Shown here: one piece after another, positions 1-9,947 of the stretch
Numbering within the stretch: position 1 is the first letter of the stretch
Layout: every line of letters begins with the position of its first letter
Origin: Abditibacterium sp.
GTDB lineage: Bacteria; Armatimonadota; Abditibacteriia; Abditibacteriales; Abditibacteriaceae
Length of the DNA stretch: 64,000 nt
NCBI GenBank assembly: GCA_030448265.1
Contig: JAUJNG010000009.1
Location: 117,189-181,188 of the forward strand
Reading direction: 5' to 3'
Program-made: the position numbers and the translations under genes
The notes under the pieces: generated by a model
Database searches by the model: none
The model's input: only the letters and a program-made list of their open reading frames with translations
What the model was told of the DNA's origin: nothing

Positions 1-427
1 CCCCCCGATGAATTGGGCTGTTCGCCCTGTGTGTCGCCTCGCCCCAGACAAAGAAAAACCCTCCGAAACGGAGATTTTCGCCTTTAAACAGAGACGAAAA
101 CGCGCGTGCGAAGGGTTTCGAACACGCCGGTAGTATCCCGATGGGACTTATCGACGAAACAGACAAGGGAGACGCCAACGGAAAAATATAACAGCGTGGG
201 CACTGCGCCGCAAGGCGGGAAATTGGTTTTAGAAAGTGATTCCTCTCTTCTGGGCCTTACGCTGCGCGCGACTTGTGGCGCGTTTGCGCCGCACAGTTTT
301 AAGTTCTGCCGCGCGCTGACTCACTTTCATCAAACGCTGCCATCCTGCCTCGGACTGTGCTTGTTCACGCAAAAATTCATCCACTTCATTCAATTTTCGC
401 GGGCGCGGCCCAGGGCCACTGCCATAT
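1..427. other. Left contig edge, no confident gene
   Basis: The first bases are a C run, like the artefacts at the other end of the window. No recognisable RNA gene or conserved protein is visible. On the minus strand a short basic reading frame ends at 229 and could start at a TTG at 393 (about 54 residues, rich in Arg, Lys and Gln), just downstream of the lyase gene. I do not recognise it and cannot distinguish it from chance. Confidence 0.4.
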
Positions 428-2617
428 TCAGCGGGGTTTCGCGCGGAAGACTCGCACCACGCTGCTACCGGCCTGCGCGCCATCGGGTAAATCGAAGTGC
501 AGGCGACTGCCCTCGGCTATAGAGGTGCTGCCTTCGCCGTCCACGGCGCGGTCGATTTGCAGATTGACTTCCAGGGCTTGATTGTGCGGGTCGGAAACCG
601 CGACTTGAATCCCACCTGCCACTTCGCGCAGTAACACCAGACACGGCTGGTCAACTCTCACCGTCCAACCCCGTCCGGCGGATAGCGTTCCCGCCTGGTG
701 AAAGACGGCTTGAACCCCGTTGGAACCGCGATGCCGCACCGCTTGCAGGAGAGGCGTGTTGCTGAGAATTTCAATGGCGCTGGGGCCATTCGCCACGCGC
801 GCCGCGAGTGCTTGCGGCGTGATGCCAGGCACCACGATGTATTGGTAAGTCGCGTCGGTTGGCCGCGTTCCGTGATCGAGCCACACGCTGAACACATCGC
901 GCGAAATTGGCGCCTTGGAGCCGGAGCCGATTTCGGCCCAGCTTCCCTGCTGCGCTTCGTTTTTAATATGCACCCGCGCCGGCCTGGGGAACACATAACC
1001 GATACTGTCGTGCCACACCCAGTTGGCTGCGGGCAGGTCGTGTTCGCCGCGCGCCAGTGGAGTGATTTGTCCTGATACCCGCACTTCGCCGTTGAGCAAA
1101 GCCTGGTTGAGCGAAGTCAGCACAACGTTATCGCTCGTGGCAGAGATGCCCGCGCCCAGACAGACGAACTCCTCATCGAAGTAGAACCAGGCTTTGCGCG
1201 CCGTCAACGATTCGCGCTCCAGTTGCATGGCCGCCGCGCCGTAAGTGCCATCGGAAACGCCGCCGACAAACGGAGTTTTGCCTTTGCTGTGCATCTTCTT
1301 CGGATCGAGCGGGGCAGCGATTTGTTCGACGGTCGTGCCAGGCACGCGCTGCCAATCCCAGACCGGAAAGATGTCTTTATATTCATCGCCGCGACGAAAA
1401 AGGTAGGTTGCGCCATCGGCCAGGTGATGCGATTTTTTGCCTTCGCCGTTGATGTAGGCATCGGTATTGAAGGTGCGCGTCGAGAACATACGCGCCGATG
1501 TGGAGTAGGCGGGCCGGTGATGCGTCATGAAATCAGACATCCAGAAGTGGCGGTTGCCGGTGAGCATGGGCGCCGCCTCGCTGCCTTCGAGTCGCGCGTT
1601 GAAGTTTTCCAGTTCGCTGCGGCGCAGGCCTGGCTCGGCGGATAGAATCTCCGTCACGCGCTTCAAGTCGGCGGCGTTTCGATTGGCGCGCGTGATCTCG
1701 CGGCCAGTCACGCCGTAATCGTAGACCGGCCCGCGCACCATCCATTGTTGGCCTTCGAGGATGAAGTTTTCGAAAAGGCGCAGTCGCACTTCGGGAATCG
1801 CGAAGCGAGTGCCGCGCGCATAAGCGATGAACTGCGCGCAGTCGGAAGAAAAGGACGCGCCGTAACCGCCGTTATAGAGAACCGGCCCGTGTTGATGAAA
1901 ACTCCAGTCGATTTGGATGCCTTCGCCCTTGGGGTCGGCAACCCGAATCTCGTTCCACATGGCGTCGAAGGCTTCGGCCACCACTGCGGGCGCATTTTCC
2001 AGACAGCCGCGCACGATTTGATTGCGCGCCATCCACACCAGATTGGCGCCCGTCATGTCCTTCAAAGTGCTTCGCTTGAGCATGGAAATCGTCTTGTCGA
2101 ATTGCGCCGGCGAAGCATCGTCGCCGACCAGCAGCATGATGTTGCCGATCACGCTCGGCACGCCGATTTGGTTGTGCCACCAGTTGGGATTTTGGAAATC
2201 GTTGCGCAGCCAGAAATCGAGAGACGACATCAGGGACGCCTTAAACGCGGCCCGTTGCGCTTCGGCTACGTCCGACGCGCGGTGGGCTTTGGCCAGGGTC
2301 AGCACGCGAGTCAGGTGGGCCGAGCTTTTCCACTGGTTGCGTTCTGCATCGCCGTAGTCGAGGACGGCCCATGAACCATCCGCGCGCAACGACTCGTGAA
2401 AGGACAGGGCCTCGCGCTGCACAGCCTGCCGCGTTTCGGAGTTGGGGGACAACAGCGCGTGGCGCAGTCTTTGCTTCACGGTTTGCACATCTCGATCCTC
2501 CTGAACCGGCCTGGCCGGCAGAACTTGAGCCTGAAGGCTGGAACCGCCCAGGACACCACCGGCCAACCCCAACATCACCGCACCCATGAGGAAACGGCGG
2601 AAAAAGAATGAGCGCAT
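428..2617 (-). CDS. Polysaccharide lyase family 8 (hyaluronate/chondroitin/xanthan lyase-like), secreted
   Basis: Predicted to cleave uronic-acid-containing polysaccharide by beta-elimination outside the cytoplasm. The N terminus from the ATG at 2617 has two Arg residues followed by a hydrophobic stretch ending near LQAQ, a clear signal peptide; the longer GTG start at 2647 would put a polar leader in front of it, so 2617 is preferred. PL8 hallmarks appear in order: NWWHNQIG near residue 142, the catalytic-Asn region (WMARNQ, about 195), SFHQHG with the catalytic His (about 238), GGYG with the catalytic Tyr, then HFWMSDFM and the beta-sandwich half. The length of about 729 residues suits the family. 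Substrate cannot be read from the sequence. It is not in an evident operon; a 3-bp gap separates its longer start from the next gene upstream. Confidence 0.9.
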   Translation of the reverse strand: MRSFFFRRFLMGAVMLGLAGGVLGGSSLQAQVLPARPVQEDRDVQTVKQRLRHALLSPNSETRQAVQREALSFHESLRADGSWAVLDYGDAERNQWKSSAHLTRVLTLAKAHRASDVAEAQRAAFKASLMSSLDFWLRNDFQNPNWWHNQIGVPSVIGNIMLLVGDDASPAQFDKTISMLKRSTLKDMTGANLVWMARNQIVRGCLENAPAVVAEAFDAMWNEIRVADPKGEGIQIDWSFHQHGPVLYNGGYGASFSSDCAQFIAYARGTRFAIPEVRLRLFENFILEGQQWMVRGPVYDYGVTGREITRANRNAADLKRVTEILSAEPGLRRSELENFNARLEGSEAAPMLTGNRHFWMSDFMTHHRPAYSTSARMFSTRTFNTDAYINGEGKKSHHLADGATYLFRRGDEYKDIFPVWDWQRVPGTTVEQIAAPLDPKKMHSKGKTPFVGGVSDGTYGAAAMQLERESLTARKAWFYFDEEFVCLGAGISATSDNVVLTSLNQALLNGEVRVSGQITPLARGEHDLPAANWVWHDSIGYVFPRPARVHIKNEAQQGSWAEIGSGSKAPISRDVFSVWLDHGTRPTDATYQYIVVPGITPQALAARVANGPSAIEILSNTPLLQAVRHRGSNGVQAVFHQAGTLSAGRGWTVRVDQPCLVLLREVAGGIQVAVSDPHNQALEVNLQIDRAVDGEGSTSIAEGSRLHFDLPDGAQAGSSVVRVFRAKPR

Positions 2618-2650
2618 ATCGTCACTATAACACCCGCGAATGTCCACTTC

Positions 2651-3331
2651 TCAACGGTTCGTGCCGCGCGCTCCCCTTTCGATTGGCTCTCCATTAGCCT
2701 GACGCGCCCAAAGCGCCGCGCGCACGAAGAATTTGCGCTCGTAGTGGTCTTCCCACTCGCGCGAAACGAACGTCACGCCGCGCGCTTCGCGGTTTTGATG
2801 CGACTTCAACTCCATTAATTCTCGCTCGAAAGGCCGCGCGGCGCGGTCGAAACCGAGAAACAGCAGCATTTTTACCTCTGATGGTGAGTCAGGGCGATAA
2901 GGACTCAAACGGCCCCAATATCCCGAACGCCCCCACAATCGCGCGATACCGTCTCCTAAATCCAGTTGCTCCCAGCCCGACGCGAAGTTTTCCTGCTTGT
3001 CGATGCAATAACCGGAGCCGAATTTTCGCACTTTGATTTTGGAAGTTCGCACCAGAGTCAAATCAACTAATCCCAAGCCTGAAGCCGAGAAACGAAACTT
3101 CGCTTTATCCTGTTTCGCCCAATCTGTGACGTTGCCCACTTGAGTGATGAACGGTTCCAAATCCCGCAATTCGGGCTGACGTTCTTTCAGAGTCAGGAAA
3201 TCGCCCAGAAATTCCTTTGGGCGCGGCTTCAGCAGAATATCACGCGCCGCGTAAAGTCCAAACGGTGCCGTCGCCGCGTCGAAGGCTTCAATAACATCCA
3301 AAACCTGCGCGCTCAGTTCTTCGAGATTCAT
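2651..3331 (-). CDS. Conserved hypothetical protein, 226 residues
   Basis: A soluble protein with no signal peptide, membrane segment or motif I recognise. It is rich in Arg, Leu and aromatic residues, with a WGRLSPYRPDSPSEVKML stretch in the second half. Its start codon overlaps the stop of the upstream aspartic-protease-like gene by 4 bp (3328-3331), so the two are very probably translationally coupled and may work together. No function assigned. Confidence 0.75.
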   Translation of the reverse strand: MNLEELSAQVLDVIEAFDAATAPFGLYAARDILLKPRPKEFLGDFLTLKERQPELRDLEPFITQVGNVTDWAKQDKAKFRFSASGLGLVDLTLVRTSKIKVRKFGSGYCIDKQENFASGWEQLDLGDGIARLWGRSGYWGRLSPYRPDSPSEVKMLLFLGFDRAARPFERELMELKSHQNREARGVTFVSREWEDHYERKFFVRAALWARQANGEPIERGARGTNR

Positions 3332-3714
3332 TTCAAATCCATCCGCTTCACCTTGGTTAAGCGATGCCCCAGCCTATCCACCGCCGCCTGCGATTGCTCC
3401 AGCACCAGAGAACCGATGAGCGGTTCGTAAATCCCATCGGCGGGCTTCATCTCGACAAACAGAACCTCGTTATAGATACGACGAAAGCCTTCGATTCGGA
3501 TCCTCACCGGCCCCCAAATTTCCCCGCTAACGGATTCCTGCGTCGCGGTTTCGAGTTGGATGGTTTCGATGAGTTCCAACTCGCCCAGACGCTCTTTCCA
3601 CGCGGCAGGCAAAACCAAATGCGAAGCGCCGGTATCGACCAGGGCATCGCACAGAATGCTTTTGGAGGAGTCGGCGAGATTTTCGATACGAACCGGCGAA
3701 ATAATGCGTCCCAT
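3328..3714 (-). CDS. Clan AA retropepsin-like aspartic protease
   Basis: A small 128-residue protein. It has the catalytic motif DTGAS near residue 29, preceded by DALV, and the C-terminal signature LIGSLVLEQ followed by VDRLGHRL, both typical of bacterial single-domain retropepsin-like proteins annotated as clan AA aspartic proteases. Such enzymes should act as homodimers, one Asp per subunit. No signal peptide is visible, so it is probably cytoplasmic. It is coupled by a 4-bp overlap to the unknown gene downstream. Physiological substrates of this family are poorly known. Confidence 0.82.
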   Translation of the reverse strand: MGRIISPVRIENLADSSKSILCDALVDTGASHLVLPAAWKERLGELELIETIQLETATQESVSGEIWGPVRIRIEGFRRIYNEVLFVEMKPADGIYEPLIGSLVLEQSQAAVDRLGHRLTKVKRMDLK

Positions 3715-3757
3715 AGCCGATATTTTAGCTCCTTTCGACTTTCACTTTGCCCCAAGC

Positions 3758-3780
3758 GGAAGAGGACGTCAGTCCCGCCT
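3758..3780. repeat. Half copy of the dispersed repeat seen at 50019-50085
   Basis: The 23-base segment beginning ggaagaggacgtcag matches the right arm of the inverted repeat at 50059-50085. No opposite arm is visible here. Confidence 0.7.
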
Positions 3781-3853
3781 CCCCTGCCTCTGCGGATACG
3801 CTTTCAGGGCCGCGCCGGAATGACAGCGCCATCGAAAAAGCGGCGTCAAAACG

Positions 3854-3889
3854 AAAACCCCGCGATTTATGAAAATCGCGGGGTTTTTT
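3854..3889 (-). terminator. Rho-independent-type terminator after the TPR gene
   Basis: A 15-bp stem (aaaaccccgcgattt and its complement) with a 4-base loop and T/A tracts on both sides, 14 bp beyond the stop of the large TPR gene. It could work in both directions. Confidence 0.85.
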
Positions 3890-3902
3890 ACTAACCGGCA
3901 AT

Positions 3903-6900
3903 TTAGAACCGGTAGTTGGCGCCTCCCGAAATCGTGTTGGAGCGAAAATCGGGCGAACGCACGATGCCGCCTTCGGCAAACAGTTCGAGGGCATCGGTCA
4001 AATCGTAGTTGAGGAAACCGAACAGCGTGTCGGCGGGGCGGTTGATGCCGCCGTCGCCGGTCGCATTGGTGAGCGGGTGAGCCGCGAACAAACCGTAGCG
4101 CAGACGGCCCTGATCGACAACGTAGTCGGCCAGAATCGAAGTCGCACTGAAGTTTTGCGGCGTGTAGTAGATGGTGCGAAGCTGGCTGGTGTCGTCGGAC
4201 AAATAGCCCAGACCAACGCGCAGCGTCGGGTTCGTTGGCCGGAAGCGATAGAAAATGCTGGGCGCAATCGAGGTGCGCGTGTTGTTATCGGAATAACGGT
4301 AGCGCGTCAGCTGGCCTTCAAAATCGAATCTTCTGCCCAGAGGATAGGCGAAACCGGCGCGCAGCAGAGTCGCGGTGATGCCCTGAGTGACGGCGGCATC
4401 GCTTTCAAAGACATCGCGCCTGGCGACGCCCACGAAATAACGCTCGCGCGGCCCGCGCACGTTGTTGAGCAGCAAATCGTAAAGCGTGCGGTTGGGCGCG
4501 CCGTCGTATTTGAGCCTGGTCAAAATCAAACGCGCCTGCACCGGCCCGAAAGAGCGCGCCAGCAGCAGCGAAAGCGCACTGCGGTCGCGCTGCGTCGCGC
4601 CCTGGGTGAAGCGCCCGCGCTCGGCGATGACGCCAATAGTTCCGGCGCGCGTGGGAAGCGTGGCGCCGTAGTTGAAGGAGCGTAAATTCACGCCGTTGGT
4701 GTCGTTGTAATTCGAACCGGCAACGGTCACGCGCGGCACCGTTTCACGGCGCGCAGCGCGAAGGCCGGATCGGGCCTGCGCGTTGGTTGGATCGGTCGCC
4801 AGAACCTGATTGTAGTTGTCCCTGGCAATGAACGGACTGCCCGCGAAACGCTGGCTTTCGGCCAGAGCGAGACGCGCTTCGGGATTGGTGGGATTGGCTT
4901 GCAAAACCGCCTGGAGAACGCGCTGCGCCTCGCGGTTGTTGCCGCTATACGACAGCGCGCGTCCCAGCCCAACCTGCGCCGCGACGTTGGTCGAATCCGC
5001 CCGCAAAATCTGGCGATAATCGGCGATGGCGTCGCGCACCAGAGTTTGGTCGCCCGAATTGGCGCCCGCTTCGGCCAGGGCCAAACGCGCCTGAAGATTG
5101 GTCGGATCCGCCGTCACCACCTCGCGCAAAGCTCGAATCGCTTCGAGCGCACGTCCGCCATAGCCCAGGGTGCGGGCGCGCTGAATGCGATAGGTCGTGT
5201 TGGTGGGATTGGCGGCGATGAGCGCGTCGTAAACGCGCACCGCGTCGTCATATTGACGCCCGACGACATAGGCATCGGCCAGGCCGGTGCGGGCGCGCAG
5301 ATTCTGCGGATCTTCGGCCAAAACCGCGTTGTAAAGCGCCACCGATTCCGCCGTGCGCGTGGTGCGGCCCAGAATTTCGGCTTTGGCGAGGCGCGCGCTC
5401 ACATCGGTGGGCGCCGCTTGCAGCGCGAGGTTGATTTCGGTGAGCGCCTCGTCGTTGCGCCCCGCGTAAGAGAGCACCTGGCTGAGCTGGGTGCGGGCGC
5501 GCAAATTCTGCGGGTCGCGCGCCAGAAGCGCGCGATAGCCCGCGATGCTTTCGGGATATTGTCCGGCGTAGCCCTGCACTTCGGCGAGGCCGAACTGGGC
5601 GTTCAAATCGGTGGGCGCCACCGCGAGCGCCGCCTGCAAATCGGCGATGCCGCTCGCGTAAGAGCCGACGGTGCCGCGCAGCACGCCGCGCTCGACCAGA
5701 GCCGAAACGTAACGCGGGTCGGCTTCGAGAACCTGAGTCAGAGTCGCTTCGGCGTCGGCGTTGCTGCCCGCATAGCGCTGCACCCGCGCCAGTTGAACCC
5801 GCGTCGCCAGATCGGTGGGATTGGCTTCGATGGCCCGCACGTAAAGCGCGATGGATTCGGGGTAGTTGGTGCGGCGCCCCAGCACGTCGGCCAGTTCGGT
5901 GATGGCCTGGTAGTTGGTGGGCTGAATTTCCAGAACGCGACGGTAAATCGGTTCGGCGAGCGCGGTTTTGTCGGAATAGTTGTAAACCCGCGCTTTGCCC
6001 AGCACCGCATCGACATCCTGCGGGTCGGCGGCGATGAGCTGGTCGTAAAGCGCGACCGCTTCGGCTTCGCGGCCCGCATAGGTGAGCGCTTCGGCCCGCA
6101 GACGCGGCAGACCGGCTTCCTGCGGATAGAGTTTTTGCGCTTCTTCGAGCAGTTGCAGACTCGCGTTGAAGTTGCGAAGCGCGTTGAACGCCTGCGTGAG
6201 GGTGAAATAGGTCTGGAGCGACGGCTCTTCGGGCAGCCCCTGCACCAGCGCATCGAGTTCCTGCTGAGCCAGCTGCGGCTGGCCGGTGTCGCCCAGCAGT
6301 TGGGCGCGCAAAATCCGGCCCTGCAAATCGGTGGGATCGAGGGCCAGAATACGCTCGGTTTCGCGCAGTGCTTCCTCGAATTTGAGCTGCCCGCGCAGCG
6401 ATTGAGCCACGCCCAGGCGCGCCGCGAGGTCGTTGGGGTTGAGAGTGAGCGCCTGAGTGAAATATTCCAGCGCTTCACCAAAGCGTTCCTGGCGGCGGCG
6501 CACTTCGCCCAGACCGCGCAGCGCCGTGCCCTGATCGGCCACGACCGGTTCGACGGAGGTCGCTTCGAGCGCGGCTGAAGGCGCGGGAATGACCGTAGTG
6601 GGCAAATCCGGCAGTCCGGTGGCATCGGGAGTCGTCGACGGCGCCGGCAAAGCCGGCAGGGCATTACCGGAAGCGGTGCCGCCCAAATCGGGGTTGCTCG
6701 AAGTGGTGGCGCCCGCCGCGTCGCCGTTGGCGGGCGCGTCGCCGGTCGCGGCGTCCGGCGCGGTGGCGTCGGAAGGAAGCGGGAGCGGGCTGCTGGAAGA
6801 CGGGGTGGGCGAGGCGCTGCTTCCCGTGATGGGAAGATTGCCCTGCGCCATCAAAACGCGCCGCGAACCGGTTGGGACACCCCGCGCGGGCGCATCCACG

Positions 6901-9893
6901 ACGACGCGGCGCGTTGGTGCATTCACCACAACGCGGCGTGAGGGCGCGTTAACTACAGCGCGGCGTGAGGGCGCATCAACGATGACACGGCGCGAAGTGC
7001 GGCCATTTTTCGCCGTTTTGCCGCGCAGTGTCGAATTGAGAAGCGAAAGCGGATTGAGTTTGGCCGACGAGCGGTTTTCGACTTTCCAGCGCGCCGTCGC
7101 ACCAAGCGGCAGACCGCGACGAAGCGCCAGCACTTCGTTGAAGAGCGCCTCGGCATCACTGAAACGGTTGCGATCCAGAAAAAGCTGCGCCAGTTCGAGA
7201 CGCGGCAGCGTATCGGTCGGCACGCGCCGGATCAGTTCGCGATATTCGGCAATTGAGCCTTCGATGTCGCGTGAATAATAAAGGTTGCGGGCCAGCCCCA
7301 AGCGGGCCTGGAGGTTGTTGGGGTCAGCCTGCACCGCGCGGCGGAACTCGGTCACGGCCTCGGCGAACTGCTGGCGCGAAGTCAAGACTTCGCCCACGAT
7401 GTTGATGGCGCGCACGTTGTTCGGATCGGTTTTGAGAATTTCTCTCGCCTCTTCAACGGCAGTGGCGCGTCCGGCATCGGTTTCGGCCCGCAGCGAAGCC
7501 GTCGACATCAAGACTTTGGCTTCCACGTTGTTCGGTTCGGCCTGCAGAACCTGGCGCAACTGCGCTTGAGCCGCCTCGATATTTTTTTGGTAAATCAGCG
7601 TTTCGGCGTAGGAGAGTCGAGCCTGAACGTTGCGCGGGTCGGAGCGCAGAAGTCGAGAGTAAAGCGGAATCGCACCGGCGTAATCGCCCGCATCGCGCGT
7701 GGCATTGGCGAGGCGAAGCGCGCTCGCCGGATCGGAAACCGTGGTGGCGGCGCGCTCCAAAACCCGTCGCGCCGAGGCCGTATTGCCCGTCGCGCGCAGC
7801 GCTTCGGCGAGGCTGAGCGCGTCATCGACAGTGGCGGGCGTCAGGTTTTCCAGCCTCGTGGCGAGAGCGCGAGCGGCGGGGAGGTTGCCACTGCCGCTTT
7901 CGATTTGAACCTGCAAGGCCAGCGCCTGCGCGTTGTTGGGCTGGCGCGACAAAACCTCCTGGATGACGGGCCGCGCCGCGTCGAAGTCCTTCTGCGAAGC
8001 GAGGAACTGGGCGAAAGCGAGATTGATTTTGGGGTCGGAGGGCGCCAGACGCGCCGCCTGACGATACGCTTCGAGCGCCTGCGGAAACTCGTTGTTGCGG
8101 GCGCGCAAATCGCCGATGGAGGCCAGAGTGCGGGCGCGCGCGGCGGGACTCGACTGGCGCGACAAAATGGTTTGATAGCTCTCGATGGCGGCGCGCGGCG
8201 CGTAGTCGGTCTGGGCCAGCGCGAGCGCTTCGAGCGCCTGGTTGTTGCCAGGATCGGCGCGACGCACGCGCGTCAGCTCGGCGGCGCCGCTTTCGCTGTT
8301 GCCGGCGTAAACCAGAGCGCGTCCCAGACCCAGACGGGCGGCGGCATTGTTGGGCTGCCGTTGCAGCGCGGCGCGGTAAAGCGGCACGGCGGTCTGCGGC
8401 TCGCCGCTATAGGTGAGGGCGTCGGCCAGAGCGACCTGAGTCGCGGGGTCGTTGGGCTTGACGCGCAAAGCGGCGCGGTAGCGCGGAATCGCCGCCGCGA
8501 ACTGGCCGGTGTAAGCGTAAAAATTGCCGAATCCGGTCAGGGCGCGCGCCGAATTGGGACTTAGAGCCAGCGCCCGCTGAAAGCGGCTCGCCGCGCGCGG
8601 GTCGAGGCGATAGGACAGCGATTCGCCCCACGCCGTCCACACTTCGGCGTCATTGGGCTTAAGCGTCGTCGCGGTGGTGAAAAAGCGGTCGGACTGCGGG
8701 TAGGCGCGCAGATAGGTCGTAATTTGCGCGTTTTGATAAGCCGAAGCGAAATCGCGCGGGTTGCGCGCCAGAATCGCGTTGTTGACGCCCAGCGCCTCGC
8801 GGTATTTGAGCGCGTAGGTCAGGGAATCGGCCAGACCGCGCAGCGCCTGCGGGTCGTTGGGCTTGATCGCCAGATAGCGGCGATAGGCCGCCGCCGCATC
8901 GTTGAAGCGTCCCAGAATGACGTAGGACGTGCCGATGCCAGGCCCCGCGTAAGCGTTGGTGGGATCGATGGCAAACGCCTGTTGATACAAGCGCAGCGCG
9001 CTCGCGGCGCGACCGGCAGTGAGTTCCCGACCGGCGCGATTGACCAGAGGCCACGCCCTGGCGACGTTGGAGGCCGAAACGCGGCGCGCGACTCGCGCCG
9101 GAGCGCGAAAGGGAATCGCCGTGACGGTGGTGGAGCGCGAAGCCGTGCGCGCCGGAGCGGGAGCGGCACTGCGCTGCGTCGCAGGTGGGGCCTGAGCGGG
9201 GGCCGCGATGGGCGGCAGCGCGAAAGCGGGCGCGGGTGGTTCGGCGGGAGCGGGCAACTCAACGGCAGGATCCGTCAGAGGCGTCGAAGCGGCGGGCGCG
9301 GGCAATTCGAACGGCGTTTCAGTGCCAACGGCGGCTTCGGGAGCCTGAGTTTCAGGAGCCTGAGCGAAACGCGGCGGGTTCTGCGCGGCGGCGCGCGTTG
9401 AACTCATCGAGGCCGAACTCACCGTTGCGGGTGAGGTGCTGGCGGGAACGCGCGACTGTCCGCGTGAGGACGGCAGGGCGTCGCTGTGGCGCAGCAGCTG
9501 GTCTTGGGCGCGCGCGATTTGCGTGGTGGCTTCGGCGTCGGCGGTGCCGCGCTTCAGGAAAAGCACTTGCCGCCACGATTCGGCAGCTTCTTCCCAGCGC
9601 TGCTGGCGGGTGTAAAAACGGGCCAGTTCGCGCGTGGCCTCAACCGAAGCCGGCGCCGCAGCGACTGCCGCGCGAAACTGCACCGCCGCGAGCGAGGCGA
9701 TGCCCTGCGCTTCCATCTGGCGCGCGCGCTCGATGGCGATGCGCGCGGTGCTGGGCATGACGGAAAGCGGAGCGGGAGCCAGCGTCGCGCTTTTGACGGC
9801 GCGCCTGGAAGTGCGGCCCGTCTGGGCCTGGGCGGGAGCGAGCGTCGACAGCGTGATGCCGGCGGAGCCGGACAGCAGCAGCCCGCGTCTCAA
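3903..9893 (-). CDS. Giant TPR-repeat outer-membrane protein with C-terminal beta-barrel (BcsC-like)
   Basis: A 1,996-residue protein built from dozens of tetratricopeptide repeats (units like Y..AL...P.....AR..LA) in two arrays, separated by a low-complexity Pro/Ser/Ala/Thr and RRVVV-repeat linker at about residues 960-1120. The last 290 or so residues change to alternating aromatic/polar strands, start near TVAGSNYND and end in NYRF, typical of an outer-membrane barrel with a terminal Phe. This TPR-plus-barrel order is that of BcsC/PgaA exporters, which bridge the periplasm and pass polysaccharide through the outer membrane. The cellulose-synthase-like gene lies directly upstream on the same strand, supporting an export role. 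Length far exceeds typical BcsC (about 1,150). The TTG at 9893 is a poor start; an in-frame extension to an ATC near 9935 gives a better signal peptide. Confidence 0.85.
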   Translation of the reverse strand: MRRGLLLSGSAGITLSTLAPAQAQTGRTSRRAVKSATLAPAPLSVMPSTARIAIERARQMEAQGIASLAAVQFRAAVAAAPASVEATRELARFYTRQQRWEEAAESWRQVLFLKRGTADAEATTQIARAQDQLLRHSDALPSSRGQSRVPASTSPATVSSASMSSTRAAAQNPPRFAQAPETQAPEAAVGTETPFELPAPAASTPLTDPAVELPAPAEPPAPAFALPPIAAPAQAPPATQRSAAPAPARTASRSTTVTAIPFRAPARVARRVSASNVARAWPLVNRAGRELTAGRAASALRLYQQAFAIDPTNAYAGPGIGTSYVILGRFNDAAAAYRRYLAIKPNDPQALRGLADSLTYALKYREALGVNNAILARNPRDFASAYQNAQITTYLRAYPQSDRFFTTATTLKPNDAEVWTAWGESLSYRLDPRAASRFQRALALSPNSARALTGFGNFYAYTGQFAAAIPRYRAALRVKPNDPATQVALADALTYSGEPQTAVPLYRAALQRQPNNAAARLGLGRALVYAGNSESGAAELTRVRRADPGNNQALEALALAQTDYAPRAAIESYQTILSRQSSPAARARTLASIGDLRARNNEFPQALEAYRQAARLAPSDPKINLAFAQFLASQKDFDAARPVIQEVLSRQPNNAQALALQVQIESGSGNLPAARALATRLENLTPATVDDALSLAEALRATGNTASARRVLERAATTVSDPASALRLANATRDAGDYAGAIPLYSRLLRSDPRNVQARLSYAETLIYQKNIEAAQAQLRQVLQAEPNNVEAKVLMSTASLRAETDAGRATAVEEAREILKTDPNNVRAINIVGEVLTSRQQFAEAVTEFRRAVQADPNNLQARLGLARNLYYSRDIEGSIAEYRELIRRVPTDTLPRLELAQLFLDRNRFSDAEALFNEVLALRRGLPLGATARWKVENRSSAKLNPLSLLNSTLRGKTAKNGRTSRRVIVDAPSRRAVVNAPSRRVVVNAPTRRVVVDAPARGVPTGSRRVLMAQGNLPITGSSASPTPSSSSPLPLPSDATAPDAATGDAPANGDAAGATTSSNPDLGGTASGNALPALPAPSTTPDATGLPDLPTTVIPAPSAALEATSVEPVVADQGTALRGLGEVRRRQERFGEALEYFTQALTLNPNDLAARLGVAQSLRGQLKFEEALRETERILALDPTDLQGRILRAQLLGDTGQPQLAQQELDALVQGLPEEPSLQTYFTLTQAFNALRNFNASLQLLEEAQKLYPQEAGLPRLRAEALTYAGREAEAVALYDQLIAADPQDVDAVLGKARVYNYSDKTALAEPIYRRVLEIQPTNYQAITELADVLGRRTNYPESIALYVRAIEANPTDLATRVQLARVQRYAGSNADAEATLTQVLEADPRYVSALVERGVLRGTVGSYASGIADLQAALAVAPTDLNAQFGLAEVQGYAGQYPESIAGYRALLARDPQNLRARTQLSQVLSYAGRNDEALTEINLALQAAPTDVSARLAKAEILGRTTRTAESVALYNAVLAEDPQNLRARTGLADAYVVGRQYDDAVRVYDALIAANPTNTTYRIQRARTLGYGGRALEAIRALREVVTADPTNLQARLALAEAGANSGDQTLVRDAIADYRQILRADSTNVAAQVGLGRALSYSGNNREAQRVLQAVLQANPTNPEARLALAESQRFAGSPFIARDNYNQVLATDPTNAQARSGLRAARRETVPRVTVAGSNYNDTNGVNLRSFNYGATLPTRAGTIGVIAERGRFTQGATQRDRSALSLLLARSFGPVQARLILTRLKYDGAPNRTLYDLLLNNVRGPRERYFVGVARRDVFESDAAVTQGITATLLRAGFAYPLGRRFDFEGQLTRYRYSDNNTRTSIAPSIFYRFRPTNPTLRVGLGYLSDDTSQLRTIYYTPQNFSATSILADYVVDQGRLRYGLFAAHPLTNATGDGGINRPADTLFGFLNYDLTDALELFAEGGIVRSPDFRSNTISGGANYRF

Positions 9894-9932
9894 AGCAGCG
9901 CGTGAGGGAAGAAGAGAACTGAATCGTGGTTT

Positions 9933-9947
9933 GATGATCGTGACCTC
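9933..9947 (-). promoter_or_regulatory. Shine-Dalgarno upstream of two in-frame ATC codons, possible start of the TPR gene
   Basis: Reading the minus strand, GAGGT (9947-9943) is followed after 4-7 bases by ATC ATC, in frame with the TPR gene. Starting here gives a basic N terminus (IKPRFSSLLPSRAALRRG) before the hydrophobic segment and an AQAQ cleavage site, a more complete signal peptide than starting at the TTG at 9893. No ATG or GTG is available in frame. Confidence 0.4.

Noticed and set aside
4899..6578. Long plus-strand open frames opposite the TPR gene
   Set aside because: They arise from the high G+C and repeated codon pattern of the TPR gene on the other strand; no recognisable domain, and many such shadows occur.
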